From positions 14,662 through 78,661 of the forward strand of contig DASZNF010000048.1 of NCBI GenBank assembly GCA_035551355.1: a stretch of DNA of 64,000 nt, read 5' to 3'. Every line of letters begins with the position of its first letter. Within the stretch, counting starts at the first letter, position 1. This DNA is from DATATV01 sp035551355. Its GTDB lineage: Bacteria; Actinomycetota; Actinomycetes; Mycobacteriales; Pseudonocardiaceae. The position numbers and the translations under genes were made by a program. Shown piece after piece: positions 8,856-17,968 of this stretch. Below the pieces are notes generated by a model. That model saw nothing but the letters and a program-made list of their open reading frames with translations. It was not told where the DNA came from and did not search any database.

Positions 8856-10256
8856 ATGTACGACTACGACGTGCTCGTGCTGGGGTCGGGACCGGGTGGC
8901 CAGAAGGCGGCGATCGCCACCGCCAAACTGGGCCGGCGGGCCGGCGTGGTCGAGCGGCGGGACATGATCGGCGGGGTGTGCATCAACACCGGCACCATCC
9001 CGTCCAAGACGCTGCGCGAAGCGGTGCTCTACCTGACCGGTCTGACACAGCGGGAAATGTACGGCCAGAGCTATCGAGTCAAGGAAGACATCACCGTCGC
9101 CGATCTGCTGGCCCGCACCCAGCACGTGATCGGCCGCGAGGTGGACGTGATCCGCAGCCAGCTCACCCGCAACCGGGTGGCCATGCTGCCGGGCATGGGC
9201 GCCTTCGTCGACGAGCACACCGTCGAGGTGGTGGACGGGACCGGCCGGGAAACCAAGGTGACCGCGGACAAGATCGTGATCGCCACCGGCACCCAGCCGG
9301 CCCGTCCATCCACTGTGGACTTCGATGAGACCACGATCATCGACTCCGACGGCATTCTGCAACTGGAGCGGGTGCCGCAGTCGATGATCGTGGTCGGCGC
9401 CGGGGTGATCGGCATCGAGTACGCGTCCATGTTCGCCGCGCTGGGATGCAAGGTCACCGTGGTGGAGTCGCGCGAGCGGATGCTGGACTTCTGCGATATC
9501 GAGGTGGTCGAGGCGCTCAAGTACCACCTGCGCGATCTCGCCGTCACCTTCCGGTTCCGGGAAACCGTTGCCGCGGTGGAACGGCACCACAACGGCGCGG
9601 TCGCGGTGCTGGAGAGCGGCAAGCGGATTCCGGCCGAAGTCGTGATGTACTCGGCCGGACGGCAGGGCATGACCGCCAGTCTGCACCTGGAGAAGGCCGG
9701 GCTGGCCGCGGACAAACGCGGCCGGATCACGGTGGACGAGTACTTCCGCACCGAGGTGCCGCACATCTACGCGGTGGGCGACGTGATCGGTTTCCCGGCG
9801 CTGGCCGCGACCTCCATGGAACAGGGCAGGCTGGCCGCGCACCACGCCTGCGGCGAACCGGTGCACACCCTGTCGGCGTTGCAGCCCATCGGCATCTACA
9901 CGATCCCGGAGATCAGCTTCATCGGCCGCACCGAGGACGAGCTGACCGCGGAGCGGATTCCGTTCGAGGTCGGGGTTTCCCGCTACCGCGAACTGGCCCG
10001 GGGGCAGATCATCGGCGATTCCTACGGCGTGCTCAAACTCCTGGTGTCGTCGGAGGATCGCTCGCTTCTGGGTGTGCATGTGTTCGGCACCGGAGCCACC
10101 GAACTGGTGCACATCGGCCAGGCCGTGATGGGCTGTGGCGGCACGGTGGACTATCTGGTGGACGCGGTGTTCAACTACCCGACCCTGGCCGAGTCCTACA
10201 AGGTGGCCGCGCTGGACGCGATGAACAAGATCCGGCAGATCGAACGCATGGACTGA
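8856..10256 (+). CDS. sthA: Soluble pyridine nucleotide transhydrogenase
   Basis: A 466-residue flavoprotein of the disulfide-reductase fold. FAD-binding GSGPGG (residues 10-15), NAD-binding VGAGVIGIE, second FAD motif YAVGDVIGFP, and a C-terminal dimerisation domain (ALQPIGIYTIPEISFIG). The active-site segment GGVCINTGTIPSK keeps the first Cys (C42) but has Thr at the second position (T47), the hallmark of SthA, which lacks the redox disulfide and transfers hydride between NADPH and NAD+. Start ATG 8856 matches the family N-terminus; the longer frame adds a non-homologous 16-residue leader. It appears to be transcribed alone. Confidence 0.93.
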   Translation: MYDYDVLVLGSGPGGQKAAIATAKLGRRAGVVERRDMIGGVCINTGTIPSKTLREAVLYLTGLTQREMYGQSYRVKEDITVADLLARTQHVIGREVDVIRSQLTRNRVAMLPGMGAFVDEHTVEVVDGTGRETKVTADKIVIATGTQPARPSTVDFDETTIIDSDGILQLERVPQSMIVVGAGVIGIEYASMFAALGCKVTVVESRERMLDFCDIEVVEALKYHLRDLAVTFRFRETVAAVERHHNGAVAVLESGKRIPAEVVMYSAGRQGMTASLHLEKAGLAADKRGRITVDEYFRTEVPHIYAVGDVIGFPALAATSMEQGRLAAHHACGEPVHTLSALQPIGIYTIPEISFIGRTEDELTAERIPFEVGVSRYRELARGQIIGDSYGVLKLLVSSEDRSLLGVHVFGTGATELVHIGQAVMGCGGTVDYLVDAVFNYPTLAESYKVAALDAMNKIRQIERMD

Positions 10257-10345
10257 GTCACTCCGTGGAACCCCCTGCGTGCGAGGCGTGACTTCGCGCC
10301 GGGCCGACCTGTCCCGGCCCGCTCTCGGACACAGGGGTGACTCCC

Positions 10346-11014
10346 ATGGCCCAGACCCAGCCCCAGACCCAGACCCTGGCTTCGGCCCAGGTCCCCACCC
10401 GCACCCTGGTGCATTCGTACCTGTTCCTGCGCCGCGCCATCGGGGTGATCGGCGTCGCGCTGCCCTTCGTGGTGACGCTGGGCAAGATTCTGCTGCAGGG
10501 CGGCGGATTGCTCCCCTCGATCAGCGACTCCTACTACACCGACATGCGCGGGGTGTTCGTCGGCAGCATGTGCGCGGTGGGCGTGTTCCTCATGGCCTAC
10601 TACGGCTACGACCGCGTCGACAACATCTGCGGCTACCTCGCGGCCCTCGGCGCGATCGGGCTGGCGTTGTTCCCGACCACTCCGGACAACGCGACCAGCG
10701 GCCAGAAGATCATCGGCAGTTTCCACATCGGCTTCGCCCTGCTGTTCTTCGTCGTGCTGGCCATCTTCTGCATCAACCGGTTCACCCGCAGCGGCGACGG
10801 CCCGGCCACCCGGCAGAAGGCCTACCGCAACCTGGTGTACCGGATCTGCGGCTGGACCATCGTGGGCTGCCTGGTCGGGCTGGCGCTGACCGGTTACTTC
10901 TTCGTCAGCCAGGTGGCGTCCTGGGATCCGATCTTCTGGTTCGAGTCGCTTGCCATCGTCGCCTTCGGCGTCGCCTGGTTCATCAAGGGCGACACTTTGT
11001 TGCGGGACAAGTGA
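10346..11014 (+). CDS. Integral membrane protein, unknown function
   Basis: A 222-residue protein with about six predicted transmembrane helices (roughly residues 30-50, 65-85, 95-113, 128-147, 172-192, 200-215). A short Gln/Thr-rich N-terminus precedes the first helix. Conserved-looking features are SYYTDMRGVFVG and the LFPTTPDN loop between helices. Start ATG 10346 follows CAGGGGTGA at good spacing. No enzyme motif is seen; it resembles DUF998-type actinobacterial membrane proteins only in general layout. It ends 10 bp before the convergent LLM gene. Confidence 0.7.
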   Translation: MAQTQPQTQTLASAQVPTRTLVHSYLFLRRAIGVIGVALPFVVTLGKILLQGGGLLPSISDSYYTDMRGVFVGSMCAVGVFLMAYYGYDRVDNICGYLAALGAIGLALFPTTPDNATSGQKIIGSFHIGFALLFFVVLAIFCINRFTRSGDGPATRQKAYRNLVYRICGWTIVGCLVGLALTGYFFVSQVASWDPIFWFESLAIVAFGVAWFIKGDTLLRDK

Positions 11015-11024
11015 TTCTGCTCGG

Positions 11025-11849
11025 TCAGGCCCGCGGCGGTCCGGCGTCGACGATCCGCAGGGACAGGTCGAGCGGATCGAAGTGGATCAGCGATTCCATC
11101 CACCAGGTCATGCCCGCCTCGGCCAGCCCGGCCAGATCGATCCGCGGCTGCTCGGGCCAGGCCTGACTGGCGTTGCCGGGCACCGCGACATCGAACGGAC
11201 GGTCCGCGGGCAGCCCGGCGGCGCGCACCGCGGCCACCAGATCAGCCACCTCCTCCGGACCCGGCGTGTGGCTTTCCGGGTTGGGGAAGATGCCGTCGTG
11301 CCGGGCGGCCCGGCGCAGCACCTGGGGGCGGCCGGTGGTGCTGGCCAGCCATACCGGGATCGGGTATGGATTCGGCTCCGTCTCGGCGATGTCGATCCGG
11401 GCCGATCGGTAGGCCCGCCCGGCCCACATCGCTTCGGCCACCGCGAGTCCCTCGTCCAGCAACTCCGCCCGGACACCCGGATCGACCGGATCGCCGAACC
11501 GGCTGAAATCCCCCGACTCGTCCGAGCCGAGCCCCGCGCCGAACACCAGCCGCCCGGCCGAAAGCCGGCTCACCGTGGCCGCCTGCCGGGCCACGATCCA
11601 CGGCCTTCGCCGGGCCAGTGGGGTGACCATCGGGCCCAGCAGCACCCGTTCGGTGGCCGTGGCGATGGCGGCCAGGGTGCTCCAGCAGTCCACGATGGGC
11701 ATCGCCTCGGTGACCACGTGGTCCCACAGGAACACCCCGTCCCAGCCGGCCGCCTCGGCTCGCACGGCCAACTCGACCAGCACCGCCGGATCACCGAACG
11801 GGCCGAACGGCGGCAGGTAGACCCCGTAGCGAATTCGCTTGTCGGGCAA
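11025..11849 (-). CDS. LLM class flavin/F420-dependent oxidoreductase
   Basis: A 274-residue luciferase-like monooxygenase fold protein. Visible family features are the N-terminal strand RYGVYLPPFGPFGD, the DGVFLWDHV segment, VSRLSAGRLVFGAGLGSDE (cofactor phosphate region) and PIPVWLAS. In actinobacteria such proteins commonly use F420 or FMN to oxidise alcohols, sugars or imines; the substrate is not evident. It starts at TTG with GGGGAGAAACC just upstream, a strong ribosome-binding site that decides this start. It lies convergent with the membrane-protein gene. Confidence 0.83.
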   Translation of the reverse strand: MPDKRIRYGVYLPPFGPFGDPAVLVELAVRAEAAGWDGVFLWDHVVTEAMPIVDCWSTLAAIATATERVLLGPMVTPLARRRPWIVARQAATVSRLSAGRLVFGAGLGSDESGDFSRFGDPVDPGVRAELLDEGLAVAEAMWAGRAYRSARIDIAETEPNPYPIPVWLASTTGRPQVLRRAARHDGIFPNPESHTPGPEEVADLVAAVRAAGLPADRPFDVAVPGNASQAWPEQPRIDLAGLAEAGMTWWMESLIHFDPLDLSLRIVDAGPPRA

Positions 11850-11894
11850 TGGTTTCTCCCCTGCGCACCGGTCGGTCCCAACGGTCGCCCGAGG

Positions 11895-12050
11895 CTACCC
11901 GGCCGTGGTTTCGGCCGCTGAATCGGCGTACCGGTCGTGGTGGCGCACCCAGGGGCCGGGCCGGCGGCCCAGCGGGATCAGGTCGAGGTAGTTGCCCAAG
12001 GTGTGCAACACATCCGTGCCCTCGGTGAACGTGGAATACGTGTGGCACAA
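11895..12050 (-). pseudogene. Coding-like fragment, possible 3' remnant of a lost gene
   Basis: A 51-codon minus-strand frame (TTG to TAG) has almost exclusively G/C third positions and a natural amino-acid mix (CHTYSTFTEGTDVLHTLGNY, then LDLIPLGRRPGPWVRHH). Nothing comparable continues upstream, because the next 25 bases hold the leader of the divergent YCII gene. No clear ribosome-binding site precedes the TTG. I do not recognise the family. Either this is a short real gene or, more likely, the 3' end of a gene whose 5' part was replaced. Confidence 0.4.
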
Positions 12051-12074
12051 GGTTTTCCCGGCGAGGAGTGCCAC

Positions 12075-12439
12075 GTGAAGTACCTGCTGCTCATCCACAG
12101 CAACCCGGCCAACTGGGCGCACCCGATGTTCCTGCACCAGGACGAGGAACTGACCGAGGAGCAGCGGACCGCGCGGATGGCCCAGTTCACCGAGCTCATA
12201 AACGAACTGGCCGAGACCGGTGAGCTGCGGTACTCCGCGCCGCTGGCCGAACCCGAGCACAGCCGGATGGTGCGGGTGCGCGACTCGGTGCCGGTGGTGA
12301 CCGACGGGCCGTTCGTGGACGCCAAGGAGCACCTGGCCGGGTTCTTCGTGATCGACTGCGCCGACGAGCAGCGGGCCCTGGCCATCGCGGCCCGGTTCCC
12401 GGACGCGGCGCACGGCGGGGTCGAGGTGCGGCCGATCGC

Positions 12440-12443
<4 letters not shown>
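12075..12443 (+). CDS. YCII/DGPF-domain protein, partner of ECF42 sigma factor
   Basis: A 122-residue protein of the YCII-related family with the DGPF signature (VVTDGPFVDAKEHLAGFFVID). It starts at GTG with GAGGAG seven bases upstream. Its TGA overlaps the GTG of the sigma-factor gene (GTGA), so the pair is translationally coupled. DGPF proteins are the recognised genomic partners of ECF42 sigma factors and are usually members of their regulon; their biochemical role is unresolved. A dimeric ferredoxin-like fold is expected. Confidence 0.85.
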
Positions 12444-13703
<1,260 letters not shown>

Positions 13704-13718
13704 CCCACAACGCCCTCG

Positions 13719-13758
13719 GTGGGACGCGCGAACTGCTGTGATGTTCGGCGCGTCCCAC
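13719..13758 (+). terminator. Strong hairpin terminator after the sigma-factor gene
   Basis: GTGGGACGCGCGAAC (13719-13733) pairs with GTTCGGCGCGTCCCAC (13743-13758) over 15 bp with one bulged G and a 9-base loop. It lies 15 bp past the restored stop codon. There is no T-tract, as is common in actinobacterial intrinsic terminators. Confidence 0.7.
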
Positions 13759-13799
13759 CGCTCTTGCCCGTCCGGACAATCGTCTGAAATGATCTTCCG

Positions 13800-13821
13800 C
13801 AGCCCAAACAATGGTGGGCTG
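13800..13821. promoter_or_regulatory. Perfect inverted repeat upstream of prenyltransferase
   Basis: CAGCCCA at 13800-13806 and TGGGCTG at 13815-13821 with an 8-base loop. Position about 240 bp before the prenyltransferase start makes either a second terminator stem or a regulator site possible. Confidence 0.35.
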
Positions 13822-14058
13822 GCACACATGTGACACGGAGGTATAGGGTTGCGACCGGCAGTTCCGCACGGTAATCGTCACCGTCCGATCACGCTCTGAA
13901 AGCAGTCCGTGATCTGTGTGCACTCCGTGACTGACAACGCTGCCCCCATCACCAAATCGGCGGTACCAGAACGCGTTTCTGCCGACCTAGGTTTAGTTCG
14001 TGAGACTAAGTTCCCCCGCCCATCTGGCCATTTTCCGCCTACCGGAACGGTCTCGAGC

Positions 14059-15147
14059 ATGATACAGCCCGGACCCTCTCTAATTGAACACACCGGAAAA
14101 CAGCTACGCAGGCTCGGCGAGGCCGTAGGACTGGGGGACATGCGGACTCCCCTCGCCGTGCTACCGAATCTCCTTGGTACGGCGGGGAATCACCCAACCA
14201 CCGAGGAACCGGCGTGGCCCTCCGGTGTGGCCGACGATCACACGCCACTCGAATTCTCGGTGGCTCTGGACAACACCATTCCGCCCGCCCTACGACTACT
14301 CGGCGAAACAATAGGCGACAAACCGAGCGCGGTGAACAACGCGCGCGCTTTCGAACGCGTGCTCCGGTCCGCGGCTCGCGATTTCGATATTTCGACCGAG
14401 CGCTACGACCAGGTCCGCGACCTGTTCCTACCCGAGGATTCTTCGGCGGAATTCCTGCTGTGGTACTCGACGGTTTTCCGGGCCGGACATCTGCCCGCGT
14501 TGAAGGTCTACTTCAATCCGGCGGCGCATGGCGAGGAAAACGCGGGCGAACTCGTCGCGGAGGCATTGAGCCGGCTCGGGCTGAATGACGCGTACCGCGA
14601 TCTGCGAGAGCACGCGCTGTTGCGCGGGGAGGCCGACCGGTGCGTGTTCTTCGCCGTTGACCTGCACGATCGTCCGCACGCCCGAGTGAAGGTGTATGTG
14701 GCGCATGCGAACGCACGATCGGGCGACGCGATCCGGGCGGCCGCCGCGGTGTCCGGCATCGACCCAGGTCAACTGGCCGAATTCTGCGCGATTGCCGGTG
14801 GCACCGACGCCTTCGCGGGCCGCCCGCTGGTTTCCAGCTACACCTACGTGTCTCCGGATACACACCGGCCCAGCGGATACAGTCTCTACCTACCGATTCG
14901 GGACTATGTGAGCGATGACGAGGAGGCGCGACAACGAGTGTTGCAACTGCTCGCCTGGGCTGGTTTCGACCCGGTATTGCTGGATCGTGCGATCGACGCA
15001 TTGACCGATCGGCCATTGGCCGAAGGAGTTGGCCTGATCGCACATGTGTCATTGCGACTGGGCATACCCCGACCGGGTATGACGGTCTATCTGTCGTCGG
15101 AGGCGTACGCGGTAAGCCGACCGCGCCGTCTGTCTCCTGTGCAATGA
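14059..15147 (+). CDS. DMATS-type aromatic (indole) prenyltransferase
   Basis: A 362-residue ABBA-fold prenyltransferase of the tryptophan dimethylallyltransferase (PF11991-like) family. Diagnostic blocks are PLEFSVALDN near residue 63, LKVYFNPAAHG, RVKVYVAHANA (diphosphate-binding basic residues), GRPLVSSYTYV, and a C-terminal GIPRPGMTVYLSSEAY. Bacterial members attach dimethylallyl groups to the indole ring of tryptophan or indole derivatives without metal. The tryptophanase gene follows after 16 bp, the arrangement known from the Streptomyces iptA/iptB pair (6-dimethylallyl-indole products) and from orphan pairs in other actinobacteria. Start ATG 14059 follows GGAACGG and gives the normal length; the 50-residue upstream extension is unlike the family. 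Third-position GC is clearly lower than in its neighbours. Regiospecificity cannot be read from sequence. Confidence 0.9.
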   Translation: MIQPGPSLIEHTGKQLRRLGEAVGLGDMRTPLAVLPNLLGTAGNHPTTEEPAWPSGVADDHTPLEFSVALDNTIPPALRLLGETIGDKPSAVNNARAFERVLRSAARDFDISTERYDQVRDLFLPEDSSAEFLLWYSTVFRAGHLPALKVYFNPAAHGEENAGELVAEALSRLGLNDAYRDLREHALLRGEADRCVFFAVDLHDRPHARVKVYVAHANARSGDAIRAAAAVSGIDPGQLAEFCAIAGGTDAFAGRPLVSSYTYVSPDTHRPSGYSLYLPIRDYVSDDEEARQRVLQLLAWAGFDPVLLDRAIDALTDRPLAEGVGLIAHVSLRLGIPRPGMTVYLSSEAYAVSRPRRLSPVQ

Positions 15148-15163
15148 GGTCGGAGGACCCGCC

Positions 15164-16570
15164 ATGCCCCTGATGGAGCCGTACCGGATCAAGGTGGTCG
15201 AGCCCATTCCGATCACCACCCGCGCGCAACGCGAAGCCGCGTTGACCCGAGCCGGATACAACGCTTTCAACCTGCGGGCCGACGAGGTCACCATCGACCT
15301 GCTGTCCGACTCGGGCACCGGCGCGTTCTCCACCTACCAGCAGTCGGCCGCGTCGTTGGGCGACGAGTCCTACGCCGGGGCCCGGTCCTGGTACCGGTTC
15401 CACGAGGTGGTCGCCGAGCTGACCGGCTACCCGCACATCCTGCCGGTGCACCAGGGCCGGGCCGCCGAGCGGGTGCTGTTCTCCACCGCGCTGAAGCCCG
15501 GGCAGGTGGTGCTGTCCAACACCCACTTCGACACCACCCGGGCCAACGTGGAGCTCGCCGGCGGCAAGGCGGTGGACCTGCCCTGCCCGGAGGCCAAGGA
15601 CCTGGACAGCCAGTTCCCGTTCAAGGGCAACATCGATCTGGGCGCGCTGGAGGCCACGCTGGCCGGCGCCGAGCGCGACCAGGTCGCGTTCGTGCTGATC
15701 ACCATCACCAACAACGGCGGCGGCGGCCAGCCGGTGTCCATGGCCAACCTCACCGCCACGGCCGAGCTGTGCCGGTCCTACCGGGTGCCGTTCTTCCTGG
15801 ACGCCGCCCGGTTCGCCGAGAACGCCTGGCTGGTCACCCAGCGCGAGCAGGAGTGGCGCGAGGCCACCCCGACCCAGGTGGCCAAGGCCGCGTTCGCGCT
15901 GTCGGATGGCTGCGTGGCCAGCCTGAAGAAGGACGGCATCTCCCCGCAGGGCGCGTTCATCGGGCTGCGCGATGAGGAACTGGCGCTGCGCTGCGAGGCC
16001 AATCTCATTGCCACCGAAGGCTTTTCCACCTACGGCGGGCTGGCCGGGCATGAACTGGACCGGCTGGGCCAGGGACTGCGCGAGGTGCTGCAACCCAACT
16101 ACCTGGCCTCCCGCGCGGACGCCGCGGCCCACCTGGCCCGGCTGGTCAACGAGGCCGGGGTGGCCATCGTGCAGCCGCCGGGCATCCACGCCATCTACCT
16201 CAACGCCGGGCGGCTGCTGCCGCACCTGCATCCGGCCGACTTCCCCGGCCACGCCCTGTCCTGCCAGCTGTTCCTGGACGGCGGAATCCGTTGCCACGAA
16301 CTGGGTTCGCTGTATCTGGGCACGCTGGACGAGGACAACCGGCTGGTCGATCCGGCACCCTACGAGCTGGTCCGGCTGGCCCTGCCCCGCCGGGTCTACA
16401 CCCAGAGCCACCTGGAGTACGTGGCCGAGGTGCTGGCCGGGATCGCCAAGGACCCGCAGCGGGTGCCGGCCTACCGGATCGTGGAAGCGCCGCCGCTGTT
16501 GCGGCACTTCAAGATCCGCGTGGAACCGGCGCCCGCGGGTGAGCACGGCTCAGGCGATGGGCTGTGGTAA
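15164..16570 (+). CDS. tnaA: Tryptophanase (beta-eliminating lyase)
   Basis: A 468-residue PLP enzyme of the tryptophanase/tyrosine phenol-lyase family. The PLP site is DGCVASLKKDG with K256 as the Schiff-base lysine; DAARFAEN (D213, R216) contacts the pyridine ring, and HQGRAAERVLFS and NTHFDTTRANVE are family signatures. It cleaves L-tryptophan to indole, pyruvate and ammonia. GGAGGA lies about 8 bases before the ATG. The 16-bp spacing from the prenyltransferase implies one operon, so a prenylated tryptophan is probably cleaved to a prenylindole. No flavin monooxygenase follows, unlike some streptomycete loci. Its last 21 bases overlap the convergent cvnD gene. Tyrosine phenol-lyase is the less likely alternative. 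Confidence 0.9.
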   Translation: MPLMEPYRIKVVEPIPITTRAQREAALTRAGYNAFNLRADEVTIDLLSDSGTGAFSTYQQSAASLGDESYAGARSWYRFHEVVAELTGYPHILPVHQGRAAERVLFSTALKPGQVVLSNTHFDTTRANVELAGGKAVDLPCPEAKDLDSQFPFKGNIDLGALEATLAGAERDQVAFVLITITNNGGGGQPVSMANLTATAELCRSYRVPFFLDAARFAENAWLVTQREQEWREATPTQVAKAAFALSDGCVASLKKDGISPQGAFIGLRDEELALRCEANLIATEGFSTYGGLAGHELDRLGQGLREVLQPNYLASRADAAAHLARLVNEAGVAIVQPPGIHAIYLNAGRLLPHLHPADFPGHALSCQLFLDGGIRCHELGSLYLGTLDEDNRLVDPAPYELVRLALPRRVYTQSHLEYVAEVLAGIAKDPQRVPAYRIVEAPPLLRHFKIRVEPAPAGEHGSGDGLW

Positions 16571-17107
16571 CCGGGACATCGCGTGGCGCACCAGCTGGAT
16601 CAGCGCCAGCTTGGCCGATTCCCGCTCGCGGGCGTCGCACAGCACGATCGGCACCGTGTCGCTGAGCTTGAGCGCGGACCGCACTTCCTCGCTGCTGTAC
16701 GGGTTGTCCCCGTAGAAGGCGTTGATCGCCACCACGAACGGGATGTGCCGCCGCTCGAAGAAGTCGATCGCCGGGAAGCTGCTGGCCAGCCGCCGGGTGT
16801 CGACCAGCACCACCGCGCCGACGGCGCCCCGGGCCAGTTCGTTCCACATGAACCAGAACCGGTCCTGGCCGGGGGTGCCGAACAGATACAGCACGATCCG
16901 CGGGCTGATGGTGATCCGGCCGAAGTCCAGCGCCACCGTCGTTTTGGTCTTGTTCTCGACGCCGACCAGGTCGTCCACGCCGACGCTGGCCTCGGTCAGC
17001 ACCTCCTCGGTGGTCAGCGGCGGAATCTCGCTGACCGCGCCGACCAGGGTGGTCTTGCCGGTGCCGAAACCACCGGCAACGACGATCTTCACCGACTGGG
17101 GAACCAC
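16550..17107 (-). CDS. cvnD: Conservon GTPase (CvnD)
   Basis: A 185-residue small GTP-binding protein: Walker A GGFGTGKTT (residues 12-20), switch region TTVALDFGRI, and G3-like FGTPGQDRFWFMW. A canonical NKxD is replaced by NAFYGDN, as in other Cvn GTPases. It is the last gene of a four-gene conservon encoded leftward; in Streptomyces these proteins form a membrane-associated, G-protein-like complex affecting development and antibiotic production. GTG start. Its 3' end overlaps tnaA by 21 bp on the opposite strand. Confidence 0.93.
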   Translation of the reverse strand: MVPQSVKIVVAGGFGTGKTTLVGAVSEIPPLTTEEVLTEASVGVDDLVGVENKTKTTVALDFGRITISPRIVLYLFGTPGQDRFWFMWNELARGAVGAVVLVDTRRLASSFPAIDFFERRHIPFVVAINAFYGDNPYSSEEVRSALKLSDTVPIVLCDARERESAKLALIQLVRHAMSRLPQPIA

Positions 17108-17127
17108 TGTGTGCTGTCCTCCTGGGC

Positions 17128-17499
17128 CTATAGCGCGTGCAGTCCGTCAAGAATCGCCTGGAGCAGGTCCCGATCCTGGACCACAGAGTCCTGCGCGGGC
17201 GAACCGATGACCACGGCGCCGTGATCGATCAGATCACTCAGCTGCACCTTTGCCACGGCAAGCGGGACATTGAGGTAGGAAGAGATCTCGGCGACCGACA
17301 GCGGCCGCCGGCACAGCTCCACGATCCGGGCCTGTTCTGGCTCGAAGTCGATGCGGTCGAAGGCCGATCGCACCGTGATGACCTGGGTGGCCACGTCGAG
17401 CTGGGCGTTGGTCGGGCGGGTCCGGCCACCGGTGAGGGTGTACAACCGGACCAGCCGGCCCGCGTCGGCGTCATACCATTCGTCGTCCTGGTCGGCCAT
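17128..17499 (-). CDS. cvnC: Conservon DUF742 protein (CvnC)
   Basis: A 123-residue DUF742 protein with GGRTRPTN near the start, the FEPEQARIVELCRRPLSVAE block and an HTH-like C-terminal half (LNVPLAVAKVQLSDLIDHG). It sits 20 bp before cvnD and 4 bp after cvnB, in the standard conservon order. DUF742 proteins bind the GTPase and roadblock partners in the complex; some are thought to influence transcription. Confidence 0.93.
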   Translation of the reverse strand: MADQDDEWYDADAGRLVRLYTLTGGRTRPTNAQLDVATQVITVRSAFDRIDFEPEQARIVELCRRPLSVAEISSYLNVPLAVAKVQLSDLIDHGAVVIGSPAQDSVVQDRDLLQAILDGLHAL

Positions 17500-17503
17500 C
17501 GGG

Positions 17504-17968
17504 TTATACCCTCGTACCGCCGTCCAACGAGACCGCCGCGGTGCGCGGCGCCGCGCTCAGGTGCTGGCGGACGCGTTGCACGAGGCGGTTCATCTCGTAG
17601 CCGATCATGCCCATGTCCGCGGTGTCGTCGGCGAGCAGCGCAAGACACGCGCCCTCGCCGGCCGCGGTGACGAACAGGAAAGCCCGGGCCATCTCCACGA
17701 TGTTCTGCCGGACCGTGCCACCGTCGAACCGGTCACCGACACCCTTGGCCAGGCTCTGGATGGCCGAGGCCATGGCGGCGAGCTGATCGGCCTCGTCCTT
17801 GGGCAGTCCGCTCGAACGCTCGATCAGCATGCCGTCGGTGGACAGCACCACCGCGTGCCGCGCGCCGACCACGCCGGTGACCAGTTCTTCGAGCAGCCAG
17901 CTCAGTTTGCTGTGCTGGTGGGGATTCTCGTTCATCACGACTCTGGCGTTCCTGTCTCCGTCGGTCAT
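17504..17968 (-). CDS. cvnB: Conservon roadblock/LC7 protein (CvnB)
   Basis: A 154-residue roadblock/LC7-domain protein (LSWLLEELVTGVVGARHAVV, LSTDGMLIERSSGL, GYEMNRLVQRV). Roadblock proteins act as regulators of small GTPases and likely bridge the sensor kinase-like protein and CvnD. Its ATG overlaps the cvnA stop codon by four bases. An internal ATG (MNENPHQHSKLSW) 11 codons in is an alternative start that better matches some homologues. Confidence 0.93.
   Translation of the reverse strand: MTDGDRNARVVMNENPHQHSKLSWLLEELVTGVVGARHAVVLSTDGMLIERSSGLPKDEADQLAAMASAIQSLAKGVGDRFDGGTVRQNIVEMARAFLFVTAAGEGACLALLADDTADMGMIGYEMNRLVQRVRQHLSAAPRTAAVSLDGGTRV

Larger units (their letters stand above)
13704..14058. 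other. 355-bp intergenic region between the sigma factor and the prenyltransferase
   Basis: It holds the sigma-operon hairpin (13719-13758), a second perfect 7-bp inverted repeat (13800-13821), the palindrome CACATGTG around 13824-13831, and AT-richer sequence up to the prenyltransferase start, where its promoter must lie. The frame of the prenyltransferase stays open back to 13909 but that part has no family similarity and no coding-like codon use. I see no small gene here. Confidence 0.6.

Noticed and set aside
7194..10112. A 972-codon minus-strand open frame antisense to the protease and transhydrogenase
   Set aside because: His/Arg/Gly-rich composition and perfect match in position with two clear plus-strand enzymes; long antisense frames are expected from the high third-position GC.
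13909..14058. 50-residue N-terminal extension of the prenyltransferase
   Set aside because: No similarity to the family and poor codon bias; ATG 14059 has a ribosome-binding site and gives the normal length.
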